A model generated the notes under the pieces. That model saw only the letters and a list, made by a program, of their open reading frames with translations. It was not told the DNA's origin and did no database searches. The position numbers were made by a program, and so were the translations under genes. From Paraburkholderia sp. D15 (GTDB lineage: Bacteria; Pseudomonadota; Gammaproteobacteria; Burkholderiales; Burkholderiaceae), in the NCBI RefSeq assembly GCF_029910215.1, contig NZ_CP110395.1, positions 1,426,001 through 1,490,000 of the forward strand: 64,000 nucleotides of DNA, in the 5' to 3' direction. Below, piece by piece: positions 1 to 8,323 of this stretch. Position 1 is the stretch's first letter. Each line of letters starts with the position of its first letter.

Positions 1-2
1 GC

Positions 3-908
3 AAGGTTCCGGACTTGCTTGTTCTGGACCAACTTGACGAGTGGCACCTTTTCGAAGCCAAGGGAGGGCGCACCAACTATCGCTCACCGGCGGTCATCAA
101 GGCTCTGGACCAGTTGGACGCAATAACACGGATTGGGCGACCGGGAGCGCTTTCCAGGCCGGTCAGTAGCGTATGCGCATTTGCGAAACTAAACCGGCCG
201 CGCAAAGCGGCGAAACCGGTCGAGTTCGACGTAGTCGACCCACCTTCCAGCGAAACTGGGGACGAAGGACTCGAGGTATTGGTCGAGGTTGTGGAACTGC
301 TCACAGCATCGTTGCAATACGACATCCTCGAGACGCTCGTACGACCGCCTGAACCGCCTGATGTACTTGCGGACTTCATCGGCTCATGGGACATTCGCCA
401 GATCGGTCTTGGCGACGCCTATATCGCACTACCTGATCGAGCGTTGATCGACGCGTTCGCATTCGAGATCGGAATTTACCAACGTGTGCGTCAACGCTTG
501 GAAGTGCCGGGCGGGTTCGATGATCTCGCGAAGCCGGAATGGATCGAGGAGACGTTTCGGGCGGCGGCATCTCCTACGCGACGTGCGAACGTAGTGCCGG
601 AGCGCGGTCAAAAGGCGCGAGAGGCGATTAACCAGTCCATGAAATCTGCGCAAACGGACCGGCAGCAGCCCGACGTATTGCTGGTTGAATTGGTCAAGCA
701 CCTCGACATCGCGAGCCTTTACACGCAGTTCGACGAGCAGCGCAGCAACTACTTTCGGCAATTTAGCGAGAAGATTCCGCCTGCGGCCGGCGCTGCGCCG
801 GTACTAGGCCAAAGCGGCGCCGTATTTTTTGCTCCCAATGACCGGGACACAATGTCGGAAGATTCGCAAATCGCGACGCGGCGGTTACGCCGGCGCCAAC
901 GCAGTTGA
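3..908 (+). CDS. Hypothetical protein, 5' end outside the window
   Basis: The frame is open from the left edge, so the gene starts upstream of the window; the first possible start inside it is a TTG at 15. I do not recognise a family. The protein is mostly helical and acidic, with no signal peptide or membrane segment. The C-terminal residues become arginine-rich low-complexity just before the stop. One frame over, the sequence continues with a more normal protein-like stretch (roughly 870-1100, containing GQWRQAVSGIDLYELKQL), so a one-base frameshift near 870-900 may have removed the original C-terminus. That is an inference from composition only. No function is proposed. Confidence 0.45.
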   Translation, partial: KVPDLLVLDQLDEWHLFEAKGGRTNYRSPAVIKALDQLDAITRIGRPGALSRPVSSVCAFAKLNRPRKAAKPVEFDVVDPPSSETGDEGLEVLVEVVELLTASLQYDILETLVRPPEPPDVLADFIGSWDIRQIGLGDAYIALPDRALIDAFAFEIGIYQRVRQRLEVPGGFDDLAKPEWIEETFRAAASPTRRANVVPERGQKAREAINQSMKSAQTDRQQPDVLLVELVKHLDIASLYTQFDEQRSNYFRQFSEKIPPAAGAAPVLGQSGAVFFAPNDRDTMSEDSQIATRRLRRRQRS

Positions 909-1181
909 CAGCGCTTGGGGCCAATGGCGCCAAGCCGTATCGGGCATTGATCTTTACGAGCTCAAGCAGTTGATTGAAGCACTTGCAATTTCGAAAAGTG
1001 CCGACCAGTTCCCCTGGGCGGCAAAACGGTTCCGGCGAATCCGAGGGCTTATACCGGAACCGGTGCTGCACTTTAGAGCCGTCCGGTCCGAGCAAAAAAA
1101 TGGTGGGTGGGTACGAGGCGCGCCTCGATATGTCGGCTTATCGTTGAACTCGCGTCTCGGGAGGAGTTATTGCGGGACTCC

Positions 1182-1838
1182 TTACCGATCCTCTTGCCAA
1201 CCGTTGTCTGTTTTCGTCATCGCGATTTTGCCGTTGAAGATTTCTTCGATTCCGTCGGCGTACGCTTCGACCGGCTCGTTCCCATTGAAGAAGTTGTCGA
1301 GCAGCGACGAGTTGACGTTGGGGCAGCTTTGCCGCATGGCGCGCTCCATCGCCGCCTTGGCTGTTCGCGGAGCATTGCTCACGAGTTGGTCACCGCCGAG
1401 AAGCAGTGGCACGACCTTCTGATAGTCGGCCCAGCCGTCCTGATGGGCGACTTCGTATGCGCTCGCATCCTGGCCGGGGTTGGCCTGTATCCACGCCTGC
1501 TCTGCGGTCTTCCATGCGTTTTCGACGTCATGTGCGTGAGCGACCTGCTGCTTCAGATTGTCGACCTCCTGCGCATATTTTTCACCGGAGTATGCCTTGA
1601 TGTCGGGCGTTGGCTTCATCTTGATCGTGTATTTCACGTCGACCAGATAGCGATTGTCACCCTGTGGCGTGCCGTTGACCTTTTCGAAGTGATCGACGGA
1701 AAGGTATTCACAGCCGCCAAGGGATGTCTGGATAGCGGCCTTCGCATCGTTCTCGGATGGACCGTTCGAGCAGGCGGAAAGTGCGACAGCGGTGGCGAGC
1801 ATGAGAGGTGTAGCGGGAAGACGAAAGAACTGTTTCAT
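1182..1838 (-). CDS. Small secreted lipoprotein, unknown function
   Basis: The 218-residue product begins with a signal peptide and a lipobox (VALSACS, Cys about residue 23), so it should be lipidated and anchored in the inner or outer membrane. The mature part is soluble and acidic with no repeats; it contains KVNGTPQGDNRYLVDVKYTIKM, resembling small periplasmic lipoproteins of the alpha/beta type, but I cannot name a family. It is transcribed leftward and separated by about 230 bp from the larger lipoprotein gene to its right, so the two may be independent units. A confident coding call because of the clean signal peptide; function unknown. Confidence 0.75.
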   Translation of the reverse strand: MKQFFRLPATPLMLATAVALSACSNGPSENDAKAAIQTSLGGCEYLSVDHFEKVNGTPQGDNRYLVDVKYTIKMKPTPDIKAYSGEKYAQEVDNLKQQVAHAHDVENAWKTAEQAWIQANPGQDASAYEVAHQDGWADYQKVVPLLLGGDQLVSNAPRTAKAAMERAMRQSCPNVNSSLLDNFFNGNEPVEAYADGIEEIFNGKIAMTKTDNGWQEDR

Positions 1839-2025
1839 GATGATCGGATATAGAAAAAGAAATCGCTTTGTAGTCTTCTGGAAGCGAGTGAGAGACCTGC
1901 GCGCTCAAGGGTTCTGCGGGAATGCCCGGACTCGACGCCGCGGCCAGCATCGAGGCCGCGATGGTGTCGGTGAAGGCAGCCAGGCAATCATGTTTGTCCT
2001 CATCAGGACAATGGAAGAAAGCGCA

Positions 2026-2054
2026 GGAAGGGAGGGGCCGAAACCCCTCCTTCC
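2026..2054 (-). terminator. Hairpin after the 580-residue lipoprotein gene
   Basis: GGAAGGGAGGGG and CCCCTCCTTCC form a near-perfect stem (one bulged G) around a six-base loop. It starts about 12 bp past the stop codon of the minus-strand gene ending at 2066. The strength and position fit a transcription terminator, although the following U-run is weak. Confidence 0.5.
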
Positions 2055-2065
2055 CTATGCATGAC

Positions 2066-3808
2066 TCACTGCGGTGAGGTTGCTGACTGCACGCCTGCGA
2101 GCAGTTGTGCGTTGAGCGCACCCGTGAACTGATAGGTGCGTTGCGCGTAGGTCGACGGGTAAAGCCAACCCATGCGTAGATGGCCATTGCGCAGCGCGAT
2201 CACGAGCTTCGCGCCATCGTTCAGCGGGGAGAGTAGCGGGTCCGTACCGATAGCCGACAGGGCAGCGCTCGAGAGATCGAGCACGAGGACATTGCTGTTG
2301 CGGCTGTAGACCGACCACGTACCACCTTGATTTACGGTGGCGGTGCCGCTTTGGTCATACGTGGTGTAAGTGATCTTGCCATCGGCCGTGATGGTCATGC
2401 CAAAACCACCGGCGCGACCTTCCAGCGAGAGACCGACAGCCTGTTGCACAGAGGTATAGGTCGTAGCTGCATCGCCAGTGATGAGAGAGATTACGCCGTC
2501 TTCGATCACTGCCGGTTGCGAATCGTCGCAAACCTGACCATTAACGATCGTGGGATTGTCGCAAGCAGGCGTCCACACCGGCAGGATGACCTGATCGGCG
2601 CTGTAGGACAGCAGACCCAGATACACCTTCGTACCGCTTGCAAAGGTGGTCGTGGTCAGCGGCGGTAGTTGCCACAGGTTATTGATCGCGTAGTTCGTCG
2701 GCACAGCCGTTGCCAACGTCTGGCCTGAGAGGTCGGCTTGACGGAACTCGTCCGTGTAGGTGATACCAGTCGTTGCGTCCGTGCCCGAGAGCACGGCGCC
2801 ATTAACCGTCACCGGCAGCGGAGCGCGATATGTCGACACCGGAACAAAGTTCGACCAGGAAGCGTCGCTCTTCATTTCGTACGCGCCGTACATCGTTTCG
2901 TACTTGCCGTTCGTAACCGGCTGCCATGTGCCCGAGGAAAGCTCCTGCTGCTGGGTCACGACGGTGCCGTTGCTGATCGAGCGCACGTCCTGCACGATCG
3001 ATTGCACCGGTGAGCTGTTGTAGTTCGCGAAGTATGGCAGGTAGCCGTAGAGCGCGTACGTCGTTTGCGAAAGCACCTGCGAGGCGTCAACGCCGGCGCA
3101 GACCGGCTTCGACGCTTGCGCTGCGATCTGGTCAGCCGTGACGTCCGTGGTGTTGTTCGCGACCATGGCGTTCGCTGCATTGCGAACCATTGCCGGATCG
3201 GTGACCCCATTCGTCGCGAGCGAGGTCAGTTTGTTCACGATCGCCGTCGCCGTCGAGAGAGCCTGAGCGTTACCCGATGCGATGTAATCGGCGTTGGGGT
3301 CGATGCCGCCGAGCATTGCGGTCACTGCCGCCGTTGCCTGTTGCTGCGAAAGGCCCGTTTCCATCTGGGCCGTGATCAGTGTCGACAAGGGGCTGATGTT
3401 CTGCGAACCCGTAGCCGTCACGATCTGGCTGAGCGTGATGGTAGCCGGGAAGACATAGTTCGGGCGTGACAGGTCTTTGGTCTGCGGCGTGATGATCACG
3501 AGCAGCGTCTTGCCGAGCAGGCCGCCGGTATCCGGCAGACTGTAATTGCCGTTGGCATCAGTCGTCGCGGTGGGTAGAGATGCGTCACATGCACCCTGCC
3601 CATTGTCGAAACAGACGGTCGCGCCCACGAGGTAGCCGTCGATCGCCTTACCGGTGAGTTGCGCATTCTGCGTCGGATTACCAGCGCTGCCAATTGAAGA
3701 GGGGGCGGAAGGGCTCCCGCCTCCGCCTCCCCCACACGCGACAAGTGATGCGGTAACCGATGCGCACAGCATCAGTTTCACAAATCCAGCACTCTTCGGA
3801 GTCTTCAT
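2066..3808 (-). CDS. Large surface lipoprotein with poly-Gly linker
   Basis: The 580-residue product has a signal peptide with lipobox (ASLVACGGGGGG, Cys about residue 25) followed by a glycine run, typical of proteobacterial exported lipoproteins. Residues about 50-110 look like a carboxypeptidase-regulatory-like beta-sandwich (GKAIDGYLVGATVCFDNGQG, then TTDANGNYSLPD). The rest is Ser/Thr/Ala-rich and beta-rich with scattered Cys pairs. A GAGG ribosome-binding site lies about 9 bp before the ATG at 3808. A terminator-like hairpin follows the stop. Probably an outer-membrane-anchored or surface protein; the substrate or ligand is not evident. It lies divergent from the XRE-type regulator at 4213. 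Confidence 0.75.
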   Translation of the reverse strand: MKTPKSAGFVKLMLCASVTASLVACGGGGGGSPSAPSSIGSAGNPTQNAQLTGKAIDGYLVGATVCFDNGQGACDASLPTATTDANGNYSLPDTGGLLGKTLLVIITPQTKDLSRPNYVFPATITLSQIVTATGSQNISPLSTLITAQMETGLSQQQATAAVTAMLGGIDPNADYIASGNAQALSTATAIVNKLTSLATNGVTDPAMVRNAANAMVANNTTDVTADQIAAQASKPVCAGVDASQVLSQTTYALYGYLPYFANYNSSPVQSIVQDVRSISNGTVVTQQQELSSGTWQPVTNGKYETMYGAYEMKSDASWSNFVPVSTYRAPLPVTVNGAVLSGTDATTGITYTDEFRQADLSGQTLATAVPTNYAINNLWQLPPLTTTTFASGTKVYLGLLSYSADQVILPVWTPACDNPTIVNGQVCDDSQPAVIEDGVISLITGDAATTYTSVQQAVGLSLEGRAGGFGMTITADGKITYTTYDQSGTATVNQGGTWSVYSRNSNVLVLDLSSAALSAIGTDPLLSPLNDGAKLVIALRNGHLRMGWLYPSTYAQRTYQFTGALNAQLLAGVQSATSPQ

Positions 3809-4013
3809 TTATTGCCCTCGTTTGGGTTTATCTGTGTTCGTACAACCAGGCCGTCAGGCTCTCTCTCGCATCTATCCATCAACCGGACATCCAGGTTGCC
3901 TTGCGAAATGTTCGGCGCGCCGGCCATGTGGGTCGGGCCGTATTGCTCACTGGCTGCGCTGACAGACTGGAGCGCCGTGGACAGACGGTATAACGGCAAA
4001 TAAAAAAGAGTCT

Positions 4014-4028
4014 TAAATACCGTGGTCG
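4014..4028 (+). repeat. Direct repeat copy 1 (TAAATACCGTGGTCG)
   Basis: Exact 15-bp match to 4168-4182, both followed by an A-rich run. Could be an operator of the XRE protein encoded at 4213, or the footprint of an attachment or target site. Confidence 0.6.
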
Positions 4029-4167
4029 TAAAAACACTAAAAATTCATGTGTTAGCCCTAAAAGCTGCAAGTGCCGGGGTGCGCTCCGGTGTTTGTGGTC
4101 AAAGCTGCCCCAGCTCCGGCCGTTCTTGAAACACAAAGGATTCGCTAGCACAATTTCATTTGGTCCG

Positions 4168-4182
4168 TAAATACCGTGGTCG
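4168..4182 (+). repeat. Direct repeat copy 2, just upstream of XRE gene
   Basis: Second exact copy of the 15-bp repeat, 154 bp from the first and 30 bp before the XRE start codon at 4213. This is a natural place for an autoregulatory operator. Confidence 0.6.
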
Positions 4183-4212
4183 AAAAAACCCTCTCGACCG
4201 AGGATACGGGCT

Positions 4213-4458
4213 ATGAACAGAGTGTCCGGAAAGCAGGATAAAGACCGTTACCTCGTCCGATTCGGCGAGGCGGTCCGCGCTCGCCGGAAGGCCTTGGAGT
4301 TGTCACAGGAAGCGCTAGCTGACTACGCGGATATCGATAGATCTCATATGGGAAAGATCGAACGGGGGGAGCGCAACATAACGTTTCTCAATATCGTTCG
4401 GATCGCGGCAGCCGTCGAATGCAAACCATCCGATCTACTTATCGACGCTGGCCTGTAA
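4213..4458 (+). CDS. XRE-family helix-turn-helix regulator
   Basis: This 81-residue protein is essentially one Cro/C1-type HTH domain (about residues 15-75). The core reads LSQEALADYADIDRSHMGKI followed by ERGERNITFLNIVRIAAA, with the hallmark LSQE...Y...IxxxxIxxIERGxRN. Small single-domain XRE proteins of this size are common regulators on integrative elements and in toxin-antitoxin or restriction-modification control, where they usually repress their own promoter. The paired 15-bp repeat upstream is a candidate operator. It is transcribed towards the convergent minus-strand operon that ends at 4576. Confidence 0.85.
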   Translation: MNRVSGKQDKDRYLVRFGEAVRARRKALELSQEALADYADIDRSHMGKIERGERNITFLNIVRIAAAVECKPSDLLIDAGL

Positions 4459-4575
4459 TCGGAGCAGCTTCGAGTTGCCAATGAAATGCGCTGAGGACGT
4501 TTTAACCAATTGACGCACTCATCCTGTCGTTTTTTCTCCCCCGTCCGTAAAGCTTTCACAATTCTGCGCAAACCG

Positions 4576-4857
4576 TCAGTAATCGTCCGGCAGCAGGATA
4601 GTTGTGACCGTGCGGTCGGCCTCGGTGATGACCCAGACCCTCCCGCCTCCCGGTATCACATAGCTCGACAGCAGGCGTCTGTGAATCAGCAGGGCCAGCT
4701 CGTTGCTGGCGATGTCGGCAATATCAAGCTCACCCCAGTCCCCACGGAGATGCCGTTCCAGCAGGATGGTCGGCGAAATCCCGGCTTCTTCCAGCATGGA
4801 CTGGGCGCCCGGAGTAATGACGGGTTGGCCCATCAGGAAGCGTGGGCGGTTGCTCAT
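4576..4857 (-). CDS. GDWG-motif mobile-element protein (paralogue of next gene)
   Basis: A 93-residue protein of a small family common on integrative elements and plasmids of Proteobacteria. The visible signature is RGDWGELD in the first half, then VWVITEADRTVTTILLPDDY at the C-terminus. I chose the ATG at 4857 (MSNRPRF): it overlaps the stop of the upstream gene as ATGA, which implies translational coupling, and it aligns with the start of the paralogue at 5240. An in-frame ATG at 4893 lies inside the upstream gene. The molecular function is unknown. It is the last gene of the operon. Confidence 0.7.
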   Translation of the reverse strand: MSNRPRFLMGQPVITPGAQSMLEEAGISPTILLERHLRGDWGELDIADIASNELALLIHRRLLSSYVIPGGGRVWVITEADRTVTTILLPDDY

Positions 4858-5240
4858 ACCCGCCTCCCGACCGGGTAGCCGGTCATCGGCCACTTCGGGT
4901 AACAGCCATGAACAGGTGCGGGTGCGCGCGGCGGTTCATGACGGGATACCAACTGTCCGATCAGCTCAATAGTAGTGTTCGAACGATCCCATTCGGTGAC
5001 CACGATGATGCGCGCGCCATCTTGCAGCGGGTAGATCGACAGCAGGCGCAGGCCGTTCGCGATCGACAGGTCGTTCTGCGACTTGTCATCGTCGGACACG
5101 ATGCCCCAGTCGCCGACAATGTGGCGCAGCATGACGCTGATGACGGGAATCTGGCTGGCGCGTAGTTTTTCCAGTGCTTCGGGCGTGACCAGCAGCCGGC
5201 CCGGATGAAACCGCGGTTTGAGACGGATGGTGTTGCTCAT
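4854..5240 (-). CDS. GDWG-motif mobile-element protein, long form
   Basis: A 128-residue relative of the next gene, with the same layout: RPxFxxGxLxxTPEALE near the N-terminus, VGDWGIVSDDD at about residue 50 and VVTEWDRSNTTIEL near residue 100. It has an extra ~25-residue Pro/Arg-rich tail absent from its neighbour. The two genes overlap by four bases, so they are probably a tandem duplication. Family function unknown; such genes sit in operons with YqaJ, DUF932 and recombination-factor genes, as here. Confidence 0.7.
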   Translation of the reverse strand: MSNTIRLKPRFHPGRLLVTPEALEKLRASQIPVISVMLRHIVGDWGIVSDDDKSQNDLSIANGLRLLSIYPLQDGARIIVVTEWDRSNTTIELIGQLVSRHEPPRAPAPVHGCYPKWPMTGYPVGRRV

Positions 5241-5319
5241 GGAGGTGACTCCAGAATCAGGACGAACACGGGCCTCCGGAAGAACCGGATGCGTGATCGC
5301 AGAATGTGAAGGGAGGGAG

Positions 5320-5343
5320 ACCGGGCGCAGTGGCGCGCCCGGT
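5320..5343 (-). terminator. Perfect 9-bp stem directly after a stop codon
   Basis: ACCGGGCGC and GCGCCCGGT flank a 6-base loop, immediately after the stop of the minus-strand gene ending at 5344. No U-run follows, so it may be an attenuator or mRNA-stabilising hairpin within the operon. Confidence 0.45.
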
Positions 5344-6270
5344 TTATGCAGTTCGCTCGATGACCAGCTTGCGCAGCGCGGCGGCTTTCGCCTGCGAGCA
5401 GCCGAGATGCTTGCGGATGCTCGCGACGGTCGGGCGCAGGAGATCGGCCTCGATGTCGCGTCGCAGCTTCGTGACTTCGGTTTCGGGTTCGGTCATGACA
5501 GGGGCCGGCGGCGCGTCAGCCGTAGTCACGTCGGATAGGTCGGCCGTGACTGTGGGTACGGCTTCGGGATGATTCGTGACGGACGATGTGTCCTGCGGCA
5601 GCAGCGCAATCGACCACAGCAGGCAGGCCATGCCTTCGAGAACCGCCGCAAACACGAGACTCGTGAGCAGTTCGAGCCGTGCATCCGCGACGCCTCGCAG
5701 CGCGGCCATCCACGCCGTGACCGGATCGTCACGGGCGGCGTCACGATGCGACGCGTTACTGTCTTCGATGACCTGATACCGGCGCACGTCAGTCGCTTCG
5801 GCGTCAAGTGCATCGAGCCGGACAGCCAGCGAGGTTCGCCGCACCCGTAGCGCCGGACAGTCGCGAATGCAGTGCCGGGCATCGGCCGTTGCCAGATCGG
5901 CCGCAACCGATGCGCGCTCCGCCATTACGGCCGTCAGTGCGCGATGAGCCGGCACGCTGGCGACTGACATGGCCGACACCCTGACCTCGCCCGCATGAAA
6001 TTGCGACAGCAGGAAGAACGTCGCGTGTCCCCATGATGCGGCAGCCATGCAGCCGAGCCATAGCAGCGTACCGATACCGCGTACCGCGAGCGGCGCGGAC
6101 CGGCATAGCGCGGGCAGCAGGTGAGCGCCGGCAATCAGCACGACGCTCACCGCCACCCACACGAGACGTTCCGACAACCACCCGCCGCGCTGCCAGCCGG
6201 CAAGCACCGACATGCAGACAGCCGTGGCGGTTGCCGCGACGGCCAGCGCGAGTTCCAGACGACGGATCAT
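5344..6270 (-). CDS. Polytopic membrane protein of the mobile-element operon
   Basis: A 308-residue inner-membrane protein. Hydrophobic segments lie near residues 5-24, 36-55, 64-90 and 200-222. The long loop between the third and fourth (about 95-195) is Ala/Arg/Asp-rich, probably helical, with a CIRDC pair. The cytoplasmic C-terminus (about 265-305) reads like a small helix-turn-helix (LRPTVASIRKHLGCSQAKAA). It starts with ATGA overlapping the upstream gene's stop, so the two are translationally coupled. Specific function unknown; candidates include element-encoded surface exclusion or regulation. Confidence 0.7.
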   Translation of the reverse strand: MIRRLELALAVAATATAVCMSVLAGWQRGGWLSERLVWVAVSVVLIAGAHLLPALCRSAPLAVRGIGTLLWLGCMAAASWGHATFFLLSQFHAGEVRVSAMSVASVPAHRALTAVMAERASVAADLATADARHCIRDCPALRVRRTSLAVRLDALDAEATDVRRYQVIEDSNASHRDAARDDPVTAWMAALRGVADARLELLTSLVFAAVLEGMACLLWSIALLPQDTSSVTNHPEAVPTVTADLSDVTTADAPPAPVMTEPETEVTKLRRDIEADLLRPTVASIRKHLGCSQAKAAALRKLVIERTA

Positions 6271-7196
6271 GCGGCCTTCCCGCGGAGCAGCGTGGCACGC
6301 TGATCCAGCCGGTCCTTCAGACTGGCTGCCGCAGGTGCTCCGCCACCAGCATCGGCATGAGCGCTAGAGTCACCTTGACGATGACCGTCACCGGACTGGG
6401 TCGGATAGAACTCGTCCGCGACTGCGGCGACATCCTCGATACTGTCCTCGAATGCACCGTTACCGAAGCCAGCCCGTGCGGCGGTATCGAGTGCGATCTG
6501 ATCGAACCCGGCCGCGCGACGTCGCGCATCAAGCTCGCGCGCTTCGGTGATAGCTGTTTCGAGCGAGCTGCCCGCGCGCACGCAGAGATCCACGTAGTAG
6601 ATCGCCGAACGGTAGCTCTGCGTGGTGGACTTGCCGCGCAGCTTGAGTTCCAGCGGCAGGCAGGCGAGCAGGTTGCCCGATACCGCCGCGAAGTAGTCAA
6701 GGCGCGCGGCGAGCGTGCGGATCGAGTTGTACGAGGTGGTGCGGAAGATGAACGAGCCCATCTCGTCTTCATCGCCGATCAGCACATTGAGCCGGCCGTA
6801 GGGCTTGCAGGCGCCTCCCTGACCGAACGCACAGCCGTCCGGCGACGGGCATGGCAGCTCCTCGATACCGGCGTCACCCGCCCGGCGGCAGGTCTCGCCG
6901 TTACCAACGCATACTGGCCGCCCGGTCTCGCGGTCGAAGCACGAGTATTCGGCGCGCAGGTTCAGGTCGGGATCTTTGAATAGGAATCGGACAGGGATCG
7001 AACGGAGCTTGCCGGCATTAGCCTTGCGCAGCGATTCATTGAGCGGATGCAGTAGCCATCCGTCGCGGTTCTGGATCTGGGTGGTAAGAGTGAACTGGTC
7101 GTCCTTCTCGGGTAGTCGTTTGCCGTTCTTCTCGACAAGTTTCCCGATACTGATGCGGCCGATAACGGGCGGAGTGATGCTCAAGCCTTTCAACAT
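6267..7196 (-). CDS. Recombination directionality factor-like protein (Gp3-like)
   Basis: A 309-residue protein of the family often annotated as 'hydrolase or metal-binding protein' and related to phage recombination directionality factors. The N-terminus (MLKGLSITPPVIGRISIG) and the central NVLIGDEDEMGSFIFRTTSY with LEVELKLR-like strands are typical. A six-Cys cluster (about residues 87-130: CFD, PVCVG, ETCRR, PCPSPDGC, ACKPYG) suggests a bound metal. It has an AGGAGA ribosome-binding site 5 bp before the ATG. In this setting it may control excision of the element, but the family assignment is from recall and the precise role is an inference. Confidence 0.7.
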   Translation of the reverse strand: MLKGLSITPPVIGRISIGKLVEKNGKRLPEKDDQFTLTTQIQNRDGWLLHPLNESLRKANAGKLRSIPVRFLFKDPDLNLRAEYSCFDRETGRPVCVGNGETCRRAGDAGIEELPCPSPDGCAFGQGGACKPYGRLNVLIGDEDEMGSFIFRTTSYNSIRTLAARLDYFAAVSGNLLACLPLELKLRGKSTTQSYRSAIYYVDLCVRAGSSLETAITEARELDARRRAAGFDQIALDTAARAGFGNGAFEDSIEDVAAVADEFYPTQSGDGHRQGDSSAHADAGGGAPAAASLKDRLDQRATLLRGKAA

Positions 7197-7255
7197 GGAC
7201 TTCTCCTGTATACGTAAACAGAGGGGAATGAGGCAGGGAGGGGAGCGGCGGAGTT

Positions 7256-8251
7256 TCAGGTATTCACGAGAAACCGGCGCGAGCCGGGTTTCGTGATGGC
7301 GTACTGCGCGGCAAGCTCGGGGTGATCGGCTAGCAACTGCTGCAGGTCGATGCCGGCGCTGTCCCTGCTGCGTCTGAACGACACCGAACCCGTCTCGAAC
7401 TCGGCTCGGTCGGCGTCTCTCATCGCCTGCTGGATGGTCTGCTTCAGCTTCGCCTCGATGGCCTGGTGGCCCTCGATCTCGGCACGTACGGCGACCAGAT
7501 CGGAGAACACCGACGACAGGTGACGGTCGTCTGTGAAATCGACCGCGCCCCCTGAGCCCGGATACAGACAGCGCAACGCACGATCGGCGGATTCCGATCC
7601 GTCGGCGGCCGGCGGCGTATCGGTCTCTACGTGCCGCCAGAACGCGGCTTCGAGTTCGATCAGGTGGCCAATGAGTCCGTCGTCACGCTCGATTCGATGC
7701 ACCTCAAGCTTCTGGCCGCAGATCAGCACGGCCACGTCGGCAGAGGACTTGCCCGTGACCGCGAGCTGGTGCTGAACCTGCAACTGCACGTACTCGGGCA
7801 CACCGTCGCGCCACAGCGGTGCCCCGAACGCGCCCGCTGTCTTGCATTCAAGCAGTTGCACGTCGCGGTTGCCGACGACTTCCCGATCTACGTTAGCCAG
7901 CATGAACGGCACCGTTGGATGCTGGAGTACCGCATTGACCCGTCGCACGCGGTTGCCGGTCTGTTTCGTGTACGACGCGGCGACAATCGGCTCCAGCAGC
8001 GTCCCCCAGTACACCGGCTCGGTCGTGTCGTTCGCGTCTGGCTTCGGCAGGTTCGCATCGCGGCCGGTCTTGATGAGCCACAGTTCAAGTGGGCTCAAGT
8101 GCGGCGACAGCCCCACGGCGGCAGCCGCATCCGAGCCACCGATCCCGTTCTTCCTTACCGACAACCAGTCCTCGCGCGAGAGAGATTTTGTGTCGACTAG
8201 CCGTAGCGCAGGCCGATGCCGACCGCGCCCGGCCGATTCAGACAAGGCCAT
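7256..8251 (-). CDS. YqaJ-type (lambda exonuclease-like) recombinase nuclease
   Basis: A 331-residue protein of the YqaJ viral recombinase family: metal-dependent 5'-3' exonucleases that produce single-strand tails for annealing-type recombination. Seen here: GIGGSDAAAAVGLSPHLSP near residue 38 (the family's entry motif), the catalytic strand pair ending in QLLECKTAG (E-x-K), and the helix VQLQVQHQLAVTG. The C-terminal third is a helical extension. The first ATG (8257) abuts the GGAGG directly, while the second ATG (8251) has 6-bp spacing, so I chose 8251. No single-strand annealing protein is evident beside it. Confidence 0.8.
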   Translation of the reverse strand: MALSESAGRGRHRPALRLVDTKSLSREDWLSVRKNGIGGSDAAAAVGLSPHLSPLELWLIKTGRDANLPKPDANDTTEPVYWGTLLEPIVAASYTKQTGNRVRRVNAVLQHPTVPFMLANVDREVVGNRDVQLLECKTAGAFGAPLWRDGVPEYVQLQVQHQLAVTGKSSADVAVLICGQKLEVHRIERDDGLIGHLIELEAAFWRHVETDTPPAADGSESADRALRCLYPGSGGAVDFTDDRHLSSVFSDLVAVRAEIEGHQAIEAKLKQTIQQAMRDADRAEFETGSVSFRRSRDSAGIDLQQLLADHPELAAQYAITKPGSRRFLVNT

Positions 8252-8273
8252 TTGCATCCTCCAGAAAGCAGAA

Positions 8274-8301
8274 GGCCCGGCGGGAAGATCCCGGCCGGGC
8301 C
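8274..8301 (-). terminator. GC hairpin between YqaJ and DUF932 genes
   Basis: GGCCCGGC pairs perfectly with GCCGGGCC around a 12-base loop that can itself pair partly. It lies between the DUF932 stop and the YqaJ ribosome-binding site. It could be an intra-operon attenuator or a partial terminator. Confidence 0.4.
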
Positions 8302-8323
8302 GTATGACGTCATGGACATGGGT

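Larger units (their letters stand above)
3809..4212. other. Divergent intergenic region with paired 15-bp direct repeat
   Basis: This 404-bp region separates the leftward lipoprotein gene from the rightward XRE regulator and must carry both promoters. No open frame here looks coding. It contains two exact copies of TAAATACCGTGGTCG. Confidence 0.6.

Noticed and set aside
5804..6983. Open frames on both strands overlapping the membrane protein and directionality-factor genes
   Set aside because: Arg/Ser/Ala-rich shadows of well-supported genes.
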